This document shows positions 1 to 11,789 of a DNA stretch of 64,000 nucleotides, piece by piece. The DNA is taken from NCBI RefSeq assembly GCF_020283565.1, contig NC_060060.1, positions 63,473,257-63,537,256 of the forward strand, given 5' to 3'. Position 1 is the stretch's first letter; every line of letters begins with the position of its first letter. The notes beneath the pieces were generated by a model, which did not search any database, was not told the origin of the DNA, and saw nothing but the letters and a program-made list of their open reading frames with translations. Position numbers and translations under genes: made by a program. This DNA comes from Trifolium pratense. Taxonomy: Eukaryota; Streptophyta; Magnoliopsida; Fabales; Fabaceae.

Positions 1-3000
1 ATTCAACATACCTTGGATATCAATATCCTCTACTATTTCCATATGGAGAGGATGGATATAGACGTGGAACACTACATAAAGAAAGGCCCGATGTCATAAT
101 TACAAGGAGAAATCGACTCAGAATCATGGATTGGCTATCTTTTCGAATCCAAATGAGAAAAGCAGAGGCTCAAACTCTAATTTCTTCCAGAAGACTTTTC
201 CAACAATTTTTAGTTGATGGTTTCTCAATGATGGAAGCTGAAAGGTTATCATTCATTAGAAACAATCAATCTACCTTAAGAGTAAGTAAATATCAAAAAC
301 TTCATGCTGCTGAAGGAACAGATGGGAAAACTGGTAAAAGAGTTGTATTGCCTTCAACTTTTGTTGGTAGCAAAAGATACATGGACCAGTTATATTTTGA
401 TGGTATGGCCATATCTGCAGCAGTTGGTTTCCCTGATTTGTTCATAACCTTTACATGCAATCCAAATTGGCCAGAAATTCTTAGATTACTTGACAGCAAA
501 CATTTAAAACCTCATGATCGTCCAGATATCATAGCTAGAGTTTTTAAAATCAAATTTAATGAATTGCTCAAAGATCTTACCAAGAATCATGTCCTCGGAA
601 GAGTAATGGCATGTAAGTTTTATAATTACACCTTATGATCAGATATTATTTTTCCCACTTTATTTTACACATGCCATGTCATAAATATTTCATCTTATAC
701 ATGTTTGAACAGATTTGTACACTATTGAATTTCAAAAAAGAGGTTTGCCACATGCTCACATTTTACTATTCCTTCACCCATCAAGCAAGTTTCCAACTCC
801 TGATGATATTAACACCATTATCTCAGCTGAAATTCCAGATCAGTCAACACAGCAGGAATTGTATCAATTGGTCAAACATCATATGATTCATGGCCCTTGC
901 GGTATAACACATACCTCTTCACCTTGCATGCAACAAACTGGCAAATGTTCAAAGTATTATCCCAAAAAATTTGTTGAAAAAACTATTGTTGATCAAGATG
1001 GTTATCCGATTTATAGAAGAAGATCAAATGGTCATACTATAACAAAAAGTGGAGTAACAATGGACAATAGAAATGTTGTCCCTTACAATGCTTTTTTGTT
1101 GTTGAAATATCAAGCACACATCAATATGGAATGGTGTAACCAATGTACCTCAATCAAATATCTCTTCAAATACATACACAAAGGATATGATAGGATCACA
1201 ACATCTCTTTCTCCCTCCCTTCAGCGAAAGAGTAAGAAAAATGAAGAAATTGATGAAGTCAAAGAATACATTGATTGTAGATATGTATCTCCATGTGAAG
1301 CATGTTGGAGAATTTTTTCTTTTCCTATCCATGGTAGGAAACCTGCAGTTGAAAGATTATTCTATCACTTAGAAGGACATAATTCTGTTTATTTTCAAGA
1401 TTATGAAAATCTTGATGATGTTCTTCTTAAACCAAGCGTCACCGAATCAATGTTTACATCATGGTTAGAAGCAAACAAAACATTCCCAGAGGCAAGAACT
1501 CTTACATATGGTCAATTTGTCTCTAAGTTTGTTTATGTCAGGAAGTCTAGAAAGTGGAAGCTAAGAAAAAGAGGATACACAATTGGAAGATTAATTTGGG
1601 TTCCTCCAAGTACTGGTGAACTCTACTATTTTAGAATGATGTTGGCAATTGTAAAGGGACCAACATGTTATGATGATATCAAAAAAATTAGGAACACCCA
1701 ATACTTTACCTACAGAGATGCTTGCTTTGCCATGGGATTTCTTGAAGATGATAGACAGTACATCCAAGCTATAAAGGAAGCTAAAGATTGGGATTCCGGC
1801 CATTTTTTGAGAAAGCTTTTTGTCATTATACTACTTGCAAAAACAATGAATCGTCCTAGACATGTATGGGATGAAACTAAAGTTTAGTTATCAGATGGTA
1901 TTCTCCATCGACAACGGATCATTGCAAACAACAGAGGTACTTTATCTACATTAGTTTTTTTAAATTGGATTGTTATCTTTATAGTATATGCAAACTCATT
2001 TACTTTGTTTCATACAAAACGCAAAACTCCGGTTAACCGAAGCACAGCTTGAAAATTTGACTCTAATTGAGATTGAAAAATACTTAGAAGCCAACATAAA
2101 AAGCTTGACAGATTTTCCATGTCTTCCATTTCCAAATGACTATGTCACAGCAGAATTGGGAAATAGACTAATTTATGATGAGCTCAATTATGATGTTCAT
2201 CAACAAAGAGAGGAATTTCTACAATTGTATCAGTCACTTACAGGTACATTATCTTTTATTCAATTTATGTTTAAATCATTTAATTTATCTAAATACAAAT
2301 ATAAGATATCTTTCATAATCAGATAACATTTCCATCATGTTTTATAAAATTTAACAAAGCTTAACTAAATATCCCAAATTATATCAATATCATGATAGAT
2401 GAACAAAGAAGCATATACGAAACAATAATGAAGGCAGTGAGAAAACAAGAAGGAGGTGTATTTTTCTTACATGGTTATGGAGGAACAGGTAAAACATATA
2501 TGTGGAGAACACTTGCTTCGTCCCTCAGATCAAAATCACAAATTGTTTTGACCGTTGCCAGCAGTGGAATAGCATCATTGTTATTACCTGGAGGAAGAAC
2601 CGCACATTCAAAGTTTAAGATTCCGGTTCCAACTTTAGATAATGCTACATGCAATATAGAACACAATGATGATCAGGCAGGACTTCTGAAACAAACCAAA
2701 CTCATCATATGGGATGAAGCTCCAATGGCACATAGGTTTACTTTTGAAGCACTTGAAAGAACACTGCGAGATGTTATGAGTTCCTTTTCAAACAGTAAAA
2801 GAATTTTCGGTGGAAAGGTTATAGTTTTTGGAGGCGACTTTAGACAAATACTTCCAGTGGTACCAAGAGGTTATCGTTCAGATATTGTACATGCCACCAT
2901 CAATTCCTCAAAGATCTGGGACCACTGCAAAGTTTTTACTTTAACTCAAAATATGAGGTTGAAAAAAAACGGAAACGATCATGAAATAGCCAATTTCTCT

Positions 3001-3917
3001 AAGTGGCTATTAAAAGTAGGAGAAGTCAGACTATCAGAGCCAAATGATGGGTATGCTGATGTAGATATTCCAAAGGAGCTGCCAATTCTTGATTATGATG
3101 ATCCCATTCCTGCTATAGTTCAAAGTACTTATCCAAACTTGGTCGATCAATACAAATGTCCAAATTATTTGCAAGCAAGAGCAATTCTAGCATCCACAAT
3201 TGAAGTTGTCGAACAGATCAACACATATGTTTTGAGCTTGATACCAGGTAATACCATTTATATAGCATACCATTATATTTCGTATCAATATTAGTAACAT
3301 TCACATTATAATCAGTTCCGAATACAGGTGATGCTCAAGATTTTTACAGATGTGACTCAATCGATCGTGCCGATGTTAATGATTGTGAGATATTTGAGAC
3401 CCTGACACCTGAATTTCTAAATTCTCTTAAAACATCTGGATTACCAAATCACAAAATCAGTTTGAAAATTGGAACACCGATAATGCTCATGAGAAATCTT
3501 GATCAATCAGAAGGCTTATGTAATGGTACTAGAATGATAGTAACAAGACTTGCAAATCATGTCATTGAGGCAAAAATTATAAGTGGAAGACATCTTGGAA
3601 ACACAATGTATATTCCACGAATCAAAATGTCACCATCACAATCACCATGGCCGTTTAAGCTAAACAGAATACAATTTCCAATTATAGTCTCATATGCAAT
3701 GACCATAAATAAATCACAAGGTCAGTCATTGGATTATGTTGGACTATACTTGCCAAAGGATGTCTTCAGTCATGGTCAATTGTATGTGGCAATGTCAAGG
3801 GTTACCACTAAAAAAGGTTTGAAGATCTTGATATATGATAAAGATAAAAAAGCAGATAACATTTTTCCAACTTCAACTACTAATATTGTTTTCAAAGAGG
3901 TTTTTGAAAACCTTTAG
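1..3917 (+). mobile_element. Helitron (rolling-circle transposon), coding part, 5' end outside the window
   Basis: This stretch is the body of an autonomous-type Helitron: a HUH-Rep endonuclease joined to a PIF1-type helicase in one spliced gene. The reading frame is already open at base 3, so the 5' terminus lies to the left of the window. I could not place the 3' terminus (CTRR preceded by a hairpin is expected), although non-coding sequence begins after 3917. The next gene starts at 4489 on the other strand. Confidence 0.85.
3..3917 (+). pseudogene. Helitron Rep-helicase gene, spliced, one nonsense codon
   Basis: The protein nicks and joins single-stranded DNA (Rep) and unwinds it (helicase) during rolling-circle transposition. 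Rep part: YPLLFPYGEDGY near the start, FTCNPNWPEI at about 450-480, the HUH metal motif in GLPHAHILLFL at about 745-775, and the catalytic tyrosine pair in YLFKYIHKGY at about 1159-1190. Helicase part: Walker A GYGGTGKT (about 2476), Walker B LIIWDEAP (about 2700), GGDFRQILPV (about 2833), and the C-terminal [12 protein letters not shown] (about 3690). Introns with good GT..AG borders lie at 613-712, 2244-2398 and 3248-3327; a fourth probably follows 1936, with an unclear acceptor. An in-frame TAG at 1885-1887 stands where the family has a Trp before LSDGI. Length and motif order fit a full plant Helitron protein minus its N-terminus. The TAG is the only clear lesion, so the copy may have died recently. 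Confidence 0.82.
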
Positions 3918-4488
3918 CAAGTAATATATACATAGATTATTCAAATTTCAACATATATCATATTAAAATTTTGAGGTTAATCTCACGGTACTAGGTTATT
4001 TGTTCAGGTCAAGGTGCTTAAAATTCAACCAAAGCATAACTCAAGTTCAATGGAAGTTCAATTGAGATGTTTTGAGAACTTACCTGACAATGAAGAATTC
4101 CAATTTCCTGAATATTAAAGCAATATATGTTCCTATATCAATAGGCTTTTGAGTCATAACTCAAAGTACATTTGACAATACTCACAGCTGGGCAATATTT
4201 TTGTTTGTTGTTCTAACCGCTACATCAATTGCCTATGTTTATGTTATATTTTTGTTTGCTTAATATACCAATTATTTATGCACTGTTGCTTATTTATTTA
4301 ATTTGACTAAATTATTGTTTTCCAACTTTAAATTTTATCTAATATTTGGAAATATATATTCAGTACATACTTAAACTGGATGCATCTTAACTAATTCAAA
4401 AGTACATTCATTCTTAAACTTAGTAAAAACTTACAACATATTACTTTAATACATTAAAACAACACTATCTTACAAATACCTTACTTAC
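3918..4488. other. Non-coding AT-rich spacer after the Helitron gene
   Basis: No gene was recognised. A short open stretch at 4007-4117, preceded by TTTGTTCAG, reads like a possible last exon of about 36 residues ending in a TAA stop. I could not match it to a family, so it is recorded only as a possible exon of the Helitron or of a captured gene. Confidence 0.4.
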
Positions 4489-5030
4489 TCACATTTTCTC
4501 TACATGGATTACATGTATGTTATGTGGATTATCTCCATACATAAGAAGATACACAACATCCCCAATCTTCAAAACTTTGCCTCTTATAAACTCATGCCAA
4601 CCACGGCCTACATATATCTCATCGATATTAGTATCCCCAAAATAAATATCACAAGGATATCTATCGCCATTGAAATGATCAATCAAGGTAATTTTGCGTT
4701 GATTCCTATCAATAAATATGAATGAGTTTTCTTTAGGAATTTCCTGCAAATAAACAAGTTGAATTACAATACTTTTATTATTAAAAATTAATAACAAAAT
4801 ATTACTTTAAATAGTGATGTTACCAAAACATTGTTGTTCTCTCCGATCGTGTAATCCCACCAATGACAATCACTGCTGTCAGCAACATAAACTCCACGAT
4901 ATTTCCCGGAACTTTCATCCCCATTTATTACTTCTCCATCACCTATTTCTTCATTACTCTCAATGCTACCAACATTGTCACCTTCCATTTCATCAACAAA
5001 ATTCTCTTTACCAACCAACCACTTGGTCAC
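4489..5030 (-). pseudogene. B3-like DNA-binding protein, C-terminal part only
   Basis: The two exons read on minus. Exon 4824 to about 5030 encodes an acidic linker (rich in E, D, G and N) ending GENNNVL before a GTAACA donor. Exon 4489-4743 follows a TTGCAG acceptor and encodes 84 residues ending in a stop. The last exon has the second half of a B3 domain: IYVGRGWHEFIRGKVLKIGDVV, the GRGW...F.....L..GD pattern seen in the other B3 genes here. In the two-domain B3 genes of plants such an acidic linker sits between domains, so an upstream first B3 domain is expected. None is visible up to 6000, and no good ATG starts the linker exon (the open frame begins at a GTG). I call it a 5'-truncated gene. 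It points away from the four plus-strand copies. Confidence 0.6.
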
Positions 5031-6732
5031 TTGACATTTATATAGTTAAATGCGATGACAAATTTATAAAGAAGTTTACTCTACTGCTACACCTTATTGT
5101 ACACTACTCCTTTCGATGCTATATATGAGACAAAAATTACATTTTAGTTTCATTTAAAATCTAATGTATTTGTACTGCATTATATTCTCAATTAGGAAAA
5201 AAAATTAACTTCCTCTTATAATTAAGACCGGAAAGAGTATATTAAAATTCAGAGTAGAATCATCTGTTGAGAATCATTTTAATGTATTTTTTTTTATATT
5301 CAATCATAATATAATAGTATAAATTTATTAGATCATCAATGAATCTCAAACTTAATTTTCCTCTTATATTTTGGTTCCGATAAAGCTTCTTTATATTTTC
5401 AAAATCCAACTAAATTTATAATGATTTTGATTTCTTCAACAAGCTAACATCACCTCATGTAAGAGGCTTTATGACAAAATTTACAGTACAAGCCAAATTA
5501 TCCAATGTGCATCCAATTCATCTTAACTACTACACCTTTATCAAACTATTACTAATCAATTATAACTTTCATAAATTAGCATATTTTTATTTTTTGACAA
5601 ACATAAATTAGCATATATTAATAACTAAAATTTGTCCTTTATTATAAAATTGTAGCGAAAATATGATTGATCTTACCATTACATACCTTAATTGAAAATT
5701 TAGATAATTCAAAACAGTGCAAAATATTTCAGTAATGCCCGTTAATTACCTTTATTTTTTATTCATATCAAAATTATTTTTTCTCTACATTGAACGTAAA
5801 AAACCTACAATAAAACCTATAAAATTTATCGTTTTCCCTTCTAAAAAATGGATAAATTTCCAATACAAAAAAAATTGTTTTTCAAAAAAACGTAGAAGAT
5901 CAACTTTAAAATACACCAATTTTTATATTTTTTTTCATTGTTTTACAAATATAAATTTTTTTTATAATTTTTAAATTAAAACTAATATATTGATTATCTA
6001 TATTTCACATTCATTATTATTACTTGGTACACACCCATGAGTACAACTAGACCATCTAAAATATTCACCAAATTTCCTATTTTTTATGTTATACATTATA
6101 TTTTAAACTTTAAAAAAAAATATTATTTTTTCTTTCAATGTTTGAAACTTCAATCATTCAATAATTTAGGTTTGTAACATACAATCAAACTTTATGAAGG
6201 ACCATGAGTAGGAGTAGACCATCACAAGTCAATCAACAAGCATGACTCCTCAACATCAATGAACATCAAATGCAATATTTTACTATTCATAATTCTACTA
6301 CAAATCATATAAAATCTACAACAATCATTCTAAAAGATTCCCCTATAAAACATCACGGTAAAAAAAAATTCTATAGTAAAGACAATTTGTTTATTGAGAA
6401 AAGAAGAGAGAGACAAAATTTAATGCATTTTGCATTTAATTTTATGAGAAAAAGGAAAAAAAATTCTAAAATGTCACTTTTTCCCTTATAATTTAGGGAC
6501 AAAAAAATTTGTTTTTTAATGTGTTCAATTGGGACGGAAGTAGTCTTTTGTTGGCATCAGTATTTAAACAATGAAATTTCATGTACCACATCATAATTAC
6601 AGTACATTTAAATAAAATTGATTAAATAAACATTTCCTCAACAGCTCAACTCAATCACTATAAATATCCCCAAACATAGAAATACAATCAATGATAAAAT
6701 CATATTGATAACAATTTTAAGTTAATCAAGTC
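5031..6732. other. AT-rich intergenic region
   Basis: No gene was seen. The DNA is very AT-rich with many homopolymer runs. CATAAATTAGCATAT is repeated at about 5572 and 5604, and a GAGTA..AGACCATC motif at about 6037 and 6208. A small element-like end, GGGACGGAAGTAG, lies near 6530 and resembles a decayed Stowaway terminus. Confidence 0.5.
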
Positions 6733-7570
6733 ATGTTTCATAATAACAAAAGAGAAGTCATATCTAATTTTGTAACCATTCATGCACCTAATCAGGTTTA
6801 TTTCATTCTCAATGTTACTTCTATATTTGTGATTTCATAATATTTTGATTTTTATATCTAACTATATTTAATTTTGTTCTTAGACTGCTGCTGAAATTGA
6901 TCCATGGTTTGCAGCTGAATTTTTTCATGACTTGGAAGATACATGGCATATCAAAGTATCAGATGAAGTTGTTCATACTATGACCTTCAATAAATCAATT
7001 TTACATCCTAAACTAACAAATGGTTGGACTGCATTAAGAGTAGCATATAAATTCATTGGCTACAGAAGAATATTCTTTAGCTATTTCGGGGATAATTCTT
7101 TCAAAATAAAAATTGATATCTCTCAAGTAGAATCAAATGTTTTTCCTCCATTCCATAGTTTAAGCACTGCTCCAAAAATATGCCCATCATTTTTTGTTTT
7201 TCTTCAAAGAAGTCAGGCTATCAATAAACCATTGGTAAACTAATTTTACAAATTATTTCTAAGTATTGTTCTAATACAATATATTATTTGTAACTAATTA
7301 TAATTTGTTTTCCTGTTCTAGACGATTCCTAATGATTTTGCCAACTACATTCTAAAGGCAAAGAAGAAATATATTTACTTGTGTGGTCCACTGAACATCA
7401 AAATTCCATGCAGATTACAAATAAGTCCCGACACCGAACCAAAGTTGATGATTGGACGTGGCTGGCAAAGCTATTGCGCTGCAAATAATATAATGAATGG
7501 AGATGTGCTTACATTTCATTGTCCTTATAATATGATTACCAATTGTATTATCGTTCGTAAATTGATGTAA
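6733..7570 (+). CDS. B3-like DNA-binding protein, copy 1 (intact, 3 exons)
   Basis: Exons are 6733-6795, 6884-7234 and 7322-7570, all joined in phase 0 with GT..AG borders, giving about 220 residues. The B3 fold is a plant DNA-binding pseudo-barrel. Exon 2 holds one B3-like half (NGWTALRVAY, FSYFGDNSFKI) and exon 3 holds the other (IPNDFANYILK, IGRGWQSYCAANNIMNGDVLTF). The spacing of the Trp, the F/Y and the GD pair fits REM-type B3 proteins. The start ATG is the first in frame after the TATA-like AT-rich leader, and its 21-codon exon parallels the 23-codon exon 1 of copy 2. Exon 2 is 351 bp, the same as in copy 2. I see no lesion. The DNA target is unknown. Confidence 0.68.
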
Positions 7571-7603
7571 TCTCAATATTATTTAAACTATATCAAAACT
7601 ATA

Positions 7604-7728
7604 CTACCTCAGTCCCAAAATATAAGCAAAAGTTGGTCAATAAAAATGGATGTATTTCGTCCAAATCTTCAACCAAATACATCAAGTTTATGTGACCAAC
7701 TTTTACTTATATTTTGGTACAGAGGGAG
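7604..7728. mobile_element. Stowaway-type MITE (125 bp)
   Basis: The ends are inverted repeats of about 36 bp: the left end begins CTACCTCAGTCCCAAAATAT, and the right end reversed begins CTCCCTCTGTACCAAAATAT, with 31 of 36 positions matching by eye. A TA dinucleotide flanks each side (7602-7603 and 7729-7730). Length and ends are those of Tc1/mariner-derived Stowaway elements. It lies just after B3 copy 1. Confidence 0.85.
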
Positions 7729-8862
7729 TATTGAGGGAGTAGAGTACAAAATAAGGATTTGTAGGGAAGTTCACGTGAAGAAGCCTTAGATTCTCTAAAG
7801 CAACAATCAGCTTTATCAATTAACCATTACTTTACTTGCACTCATTTTTCAAGTACTGATAACTTTCAATCAATCTTACTATTATAGATGTTGCTTCTTA
7901 CAAATTTACTGCCTTTACCTCATTTTTTTCAAAACATGATAATCTAGCAATTCCAATAATTCAAGATCTAATGTATTTAATTCAAAATATATCTCCAATA
8001 TATTAATTTATCAGTCAAATTCAAATATGAATCACTTAATCAAATAATCCATTATGAATCAATCATTAATAACATTATAACAAATATAAATTTTATCAAA
8101 TTCTTCATTATATTGTAAATTTATTAAATATAGATAATACATATAAATAATAAGAAAAATTGATAATCATTTGATACATACTTTAGATATGTAAAAACAA
8201 TAAAAATTTCAAATTTTTGTTCAAAATTCAATTTCGTAAAATTCATATTCAGTAGATAATTTGTCAAAACTATACCACTTGTGAAAGTGATTCATCGTCG
8301 CATTAGCATAATTTCATCGCACTAGGATCATGCAATTCTTTAAACAAGTCATTTTTTATTAATCTATAATATCTTTGCATGTCTTTACTAAAGATCGGAC
8401 CTGGATTCCCTACATTAAATTTTTAACACAGTTTCCTGATGTAGTTAATCTGGACCATTCATTTATGATCGGACGGTACACATTTCAAACACAATTTTCT
8501 AAATTAAACAATCTGAACCGTCAATTCAGATCGAACGGTGCAGATCTGTTACAGCAGGATGCTGTTACAGCATCAAATTCGTTTCCCTAAAGATCATGCA
8601 CTATGCTTTTGTTCTCATCCACAAGTTTTTTCACTTCTTGATTTGTACTTTCTTAAGTTAAAGAATCTACCTTTTGGATACATCACAATGACAAGGAATC
8701 AACTTACATCTCTCACGTGAATTGTACTTTCTTTTGCAAACCAACAAATATTTAAATACAAATTATTATAAATCTATAACTTCTATTTTGCATCTATATG
8801 TATATATACATGTGTGTGGCTGTGTCTATTACTTATTTTTAACACTTATAATTATTAACAAA
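7729..8862. other. AT-rich spacer between B3 copies 1 and 2
   Basis: No gene was seen. From about 8390 to 8590 the sequence becomes less AT-rich and holds motifs that look like a dispersed repeat: GATCGGAC and GATCGGACGG, then CTGTTACAGCA twice (8547-8557 and 8561-8571). It may be a worn transposon end, but I could not define borders. Confidence 0.4.
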
Positions 8863-9766
8863 ATGAGTTTTGCTGAAATGCTACGATCAAAACCAATTAC
8901 AACTTGCAGAGTTGTAAGACTTTCTAATCTGGTAATAATTTTAACTTTTTAAATTTATTAAATTTTTTTTACTTTGTTTTGGTAATCTTTTTTACTAATA
9001 AATACATTTTATTTGTGTTTTATAGGGTTACGGAGAAATAGATCCAACTTTCATTGTCGAACATTTTAATAAGTTAGACAATATGTGGTTCGTATGCAAT
9101 TCAGACAATGGTTGGACCGTACTTAAGTACAATAAAAGCTATGATAATCCTATAATCTTTAATGGATGGAAAGAATTAATAGAATTTCATGGATTGCCAA
9201 ATAACATTGAACTTGAACTAGACTATTATGGTGGAAGCTGTTTTGGAATCAAATCTTTTAAGGAACCTATTGTTGAAACTGAGATTTTGCCATTTCACAA
9301 TCGTAGTCTAATACCACATGAAACCGTGTTTTTTGACATTCTCCTGACTACCGAAAGTGTGAAGAAAAAAAATTTGGTATTGTCAATTAAATTACATTTT
9401 TTATTGTTTTCATATTTCGTATCAATTTCCTTTTTATATATTTATTTCATACTTAATAAGTTTATTTATAAAATATATTAACTCTTTTCCTTATTTGTGT
9501 TCAAGATTTTACCTCTGGACTTTGCAAGTTTCTTGATGGATAAAAAGTTAAATTTTATTACTATCTGCGGCAATTATCCCCACAAAGAATAGTTGAAGGT
9601 TGTTCATTCTACCAATCCTCCCACAACAAAATTGGGAAATACCTGGAAAGACCTATGTCAAGAATTTTCTTTCAAAACTGGTGATACAATTCGTTTTAAA
9701 TTTGCAATCAATGATCCACATCATCGATGCCACATCTGGAAGCTACCAGAATTTACCAATGCCTGA
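8863..9766 (+). pseudogene. B3-like DNA-binding protein, copy 2 (premature stop in exon 3)
   Basis: Exons are 8863-8931, 9026-9376 and 9506-9766, all phase 0 with GT..AG borders. Exon 2 is 351 bp, as in copy 1, and carries IDPTFIVEHF, NGWKELIEFH and LDYYGGSCFGIK. Exon 3 carries ILPLDFASFL and FSFKTGDTIRFKF, the second B3 half. Codon 29 of exon 3 is TAG (9590-9592), which would remove the last 58 residues, including the GD turn of the second half. Everything after the stop still reads as clean B3 sequence, so the stop looks recent. The frame and splice sites are otherwise undamaged. Either the copy is a young pseudogene or it makes a shortened protein with one B3 half. Confidence 0.66.
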
Positions 9767-10519
9767 TCTTTGTTATTTGCTATGTTCTATTGGTTCTCTT
9801 TATTAGTTAAAAGCACTACTTATTTGCCAATTTTCCGTTGAATTTGGCAATCAAATAATGTGTGTATTTTTTTTCCTTTCCTTTTTTTTATTATGGTGTT
9901 TTGTATTGTCATTATTAATTAATGGAATTATTATCTATCAAGTATTTTACGTTAAATTTGTATTTCTCTATGATATATAACCTTGGTACACCGCACATGT
10001 TAGTTCTATATTTTATATTTCCTTATTTCTTAATAATTTTAATAAAATTTTTTCCTTTTTCTTTTAATATTAAATTTATTATCAATCTTAAGTGTTCATA
10101 TAGTATCAATATATTTTTTATAGAGCCTATAAATCACTCTAACATTATTTAGGAGAAATATAATAATTATTGCATTAAATTATATCCAAAAAGAGCCTAT
10201 AAATTAAGCTCACTTTACATTATCGCGCCAAGGAAGACGATTATTAAATTCGATCAAATATAATATTATTACAAAAAAAAATTATAAGTTCTAAAAGGTA
10301 ATTACAAGTAGTACAATAAAATATTCTTTTATAAAATACTCATTATGACTTATCTATAAATACATGCATTTACCAAACCTTTACTTACTTTTGTCACTTC
10401 ATTATCAATGGCATCAAAATGGCCTCCTATCATTCGTGGAAGTTGTATGATGGAGATCCCTTTCTTGCTTTTTGAAATATTGCATACTATATAACTTAAC
10501 ATTAGTCAATCCCTTGCAG
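9767..10519. other. Spacer upstream of B3 copy 3, with a possible broken first exon
   Basis: AT-rich, no complete gene. An ATG at 10408 opens MASKWPPIIRG, which could be exon 1 of B3 copy 3, but no donor site is clear and the frame stops at about 10474. GGAAGTTGTATGATGGAGAT at about 10439 is nearly the same as a 20-mer in the next exon at about 10580 (one mismatch), suggesting a local patch duplication that replaced the exon end. Confidence 0.4.
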
Positions 10520-10642
10520 ACTTTTGGAGAATTAGATCCTTTTTTTATTAGAAAATATTATAAGGAATTGGGTACTCAATGGAAATTGTATGATGGAGAT
10601 GGAATTCCTCACCAGGTAGAGTTCAATATGTCAACTACAAAC
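10520..10642 (+). pseudogene. B3-like copy 3, 5' part of exon 2 (split by a 27-kb insertion)
   Basis: After a CCCTTGCAG acceptor the exon reads TFGELDPFFIRKYYKELG, aligning with IDPTFIVEHFNKLD of copy 2, and continues into the first B3 half until it is cut by Copia-1 at 10643. The rest lies at 37944-38526. Rejoining on paper across the CAAAC duplication leaves the two halves in different frames: the left part is in the frame of 10472 and the right part in the frame of 37945. A 1-base indel near 10630 therefore exists in addition to the insertion. Confidence 0.72.
10638..10642. repeat. Target-site duplication CAAAC of Copia-1, left copy
   Basis: CAAAC directly precedes TGTTGGG of the left LTR. 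The same five bases follow the right LTR at 37944-37948, which proves that the two LTRs belong to one insertion. Confidence 0.95.
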
Positions 10643-11683
10643 TGTTGGGTTTTTGTATGTTGGCTACATTTTGCAAAAACATATTTTAGCCAAGTGTTGA
10701 GACATATGTGCTGACCCCAAGTGTTGTGACAAATGTTGGTACACTTTGGAACAACACCTGTCTGTGTATCTGTGCGCGCCAGCTAGCGGTTATTATTTTC
10801 TACTCAATCTTTTGAAGATCTGATTGAAGAATTATTTCAAGGTTTCTTACAGAGGAAGGCGCACGTGTTTAATGTGTTTCAGGAGGCAGCCAAACCCTAG
10901 TTATATTTTCTAAAGGAATTATATTTTTGGAAAATATATTTTTGCGTTTCAAAAATATAACTATTATTTTCAGAAATATATCACTGCTGCCGCAATTCTA
11001 GAAGCCCTAATTTTGTCTTGAAGCCCAAGTCATTCTACTACTATAAATACGAAGGCAAGCATATGGTTTCAAGCATCTAAAATCGTGTCTTACAAAGCGT
11101 GTGTTTTTAGGGATTTTAGAGTGTTAATTGTGAGCCTTTCTTGTGTCTCATTGATGCAAGCTTAGGACCTGAGTGTTATTGAGTTGTAAGTGTGAACTTC
11201 TCCTAAGCTTTGAAGTACGGAGATTGTTCTATTATGTTGTGTGGTTTGCTCGCAAGCTTTTAAGCAAGAGTGAATCCTAGTTTCTTAGGAGTGTGTCTCC
11301 ACCTGTTGTAATCGTTGAAGTTTATAACAACGCTGTCTGTGTTGTTAAGGTGGGAATTGGGACGGGGTCTCATATCTAGGAGTTCCTAGGTAGAAGTGTC
11401 ATTGGGTAGTGATTAAGTGAGAAGTTGTAAACGGGTGAGTTTAGCTTCGAAGTAATACTGCTGATAGTGGACTTCATTCCTGGATTGGTATCCCCCAGAG
11501 TAGGCTTTAGGCTGAACTAGGTTAACAACTCTTGTGTGTTATTTACCTTATTGTTTTTATTGTTTTATGTTAAGTACTCTGTTTTTAGACAAGTGTTGGC
11601 GCACCGGTAACAACATCTGTCTACAACAGACAAGTGTTGATACACCTTGATCAACACCTGTCCACTGTGTGCCAAGAATTTCA
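10643..11683 (+). repeat. Copia-1 left (5') LTR, 1041 bp
   Basis: It begins TGTTGGGTTTTT and ends AGAATTTCA, directly before the primer binding site. TATAAATA at 11042-11049 is the likely core promoter. ACAAGTGTTG recurs near the 3' end (about 11590 and 11630). The block TTGGTATCCCCCAGAGTAGG is shared with the Copia-2 LTR, which fits a related family. Confidence 0.93.
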
Positions 11684-11700
11684 ATTGGCATCAGAGCAGC
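11684..11700 (+). promoter_or_regulatory. Copia-1 primer binding site (initiator tRNA-Met type)
   Basis: TTGGCATCAGAGCAG follows the LTR almost directly. It differs from the usual TGGTATCAGAGC by one base (C for T), and the same variant is present in Copia-2. Confidence 0.85.
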
Positions 11701-11752
11701 CACCCTGTTCTGAATTTTAGGGTGAGCTCCAGGGAAACTTTTTCTGGCAAGG

Positions 11753-11789
11753 ATGGACAAAGAAGGAGGGTTTGTTACCAGACCACCTC
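11753..11789 (+). pseudogene. Copia-1 gag, first 12 codons before the Gypsy insertion
   Basis: ATG GAC AAA GAA GGA GGG opens the gag frame. The next element interrupts it after ACCTC. Copia-2 gag starts with the same MDKEGG at an equivalent distance from its PBS, which supports this start. Confidence 0.85.

Noticed and set aside
2475..2666. Minus ORF opposite the Helitron helicase
   Set aside because: Overlaps Walker A coding sequence on plus and shows no motif.
11700..11789. Minus ORF 11557-11760 and plus ORF 11647-11838 as genes
   Set aside because: Both cross the LTR, PBS or insertion border and match no domain.
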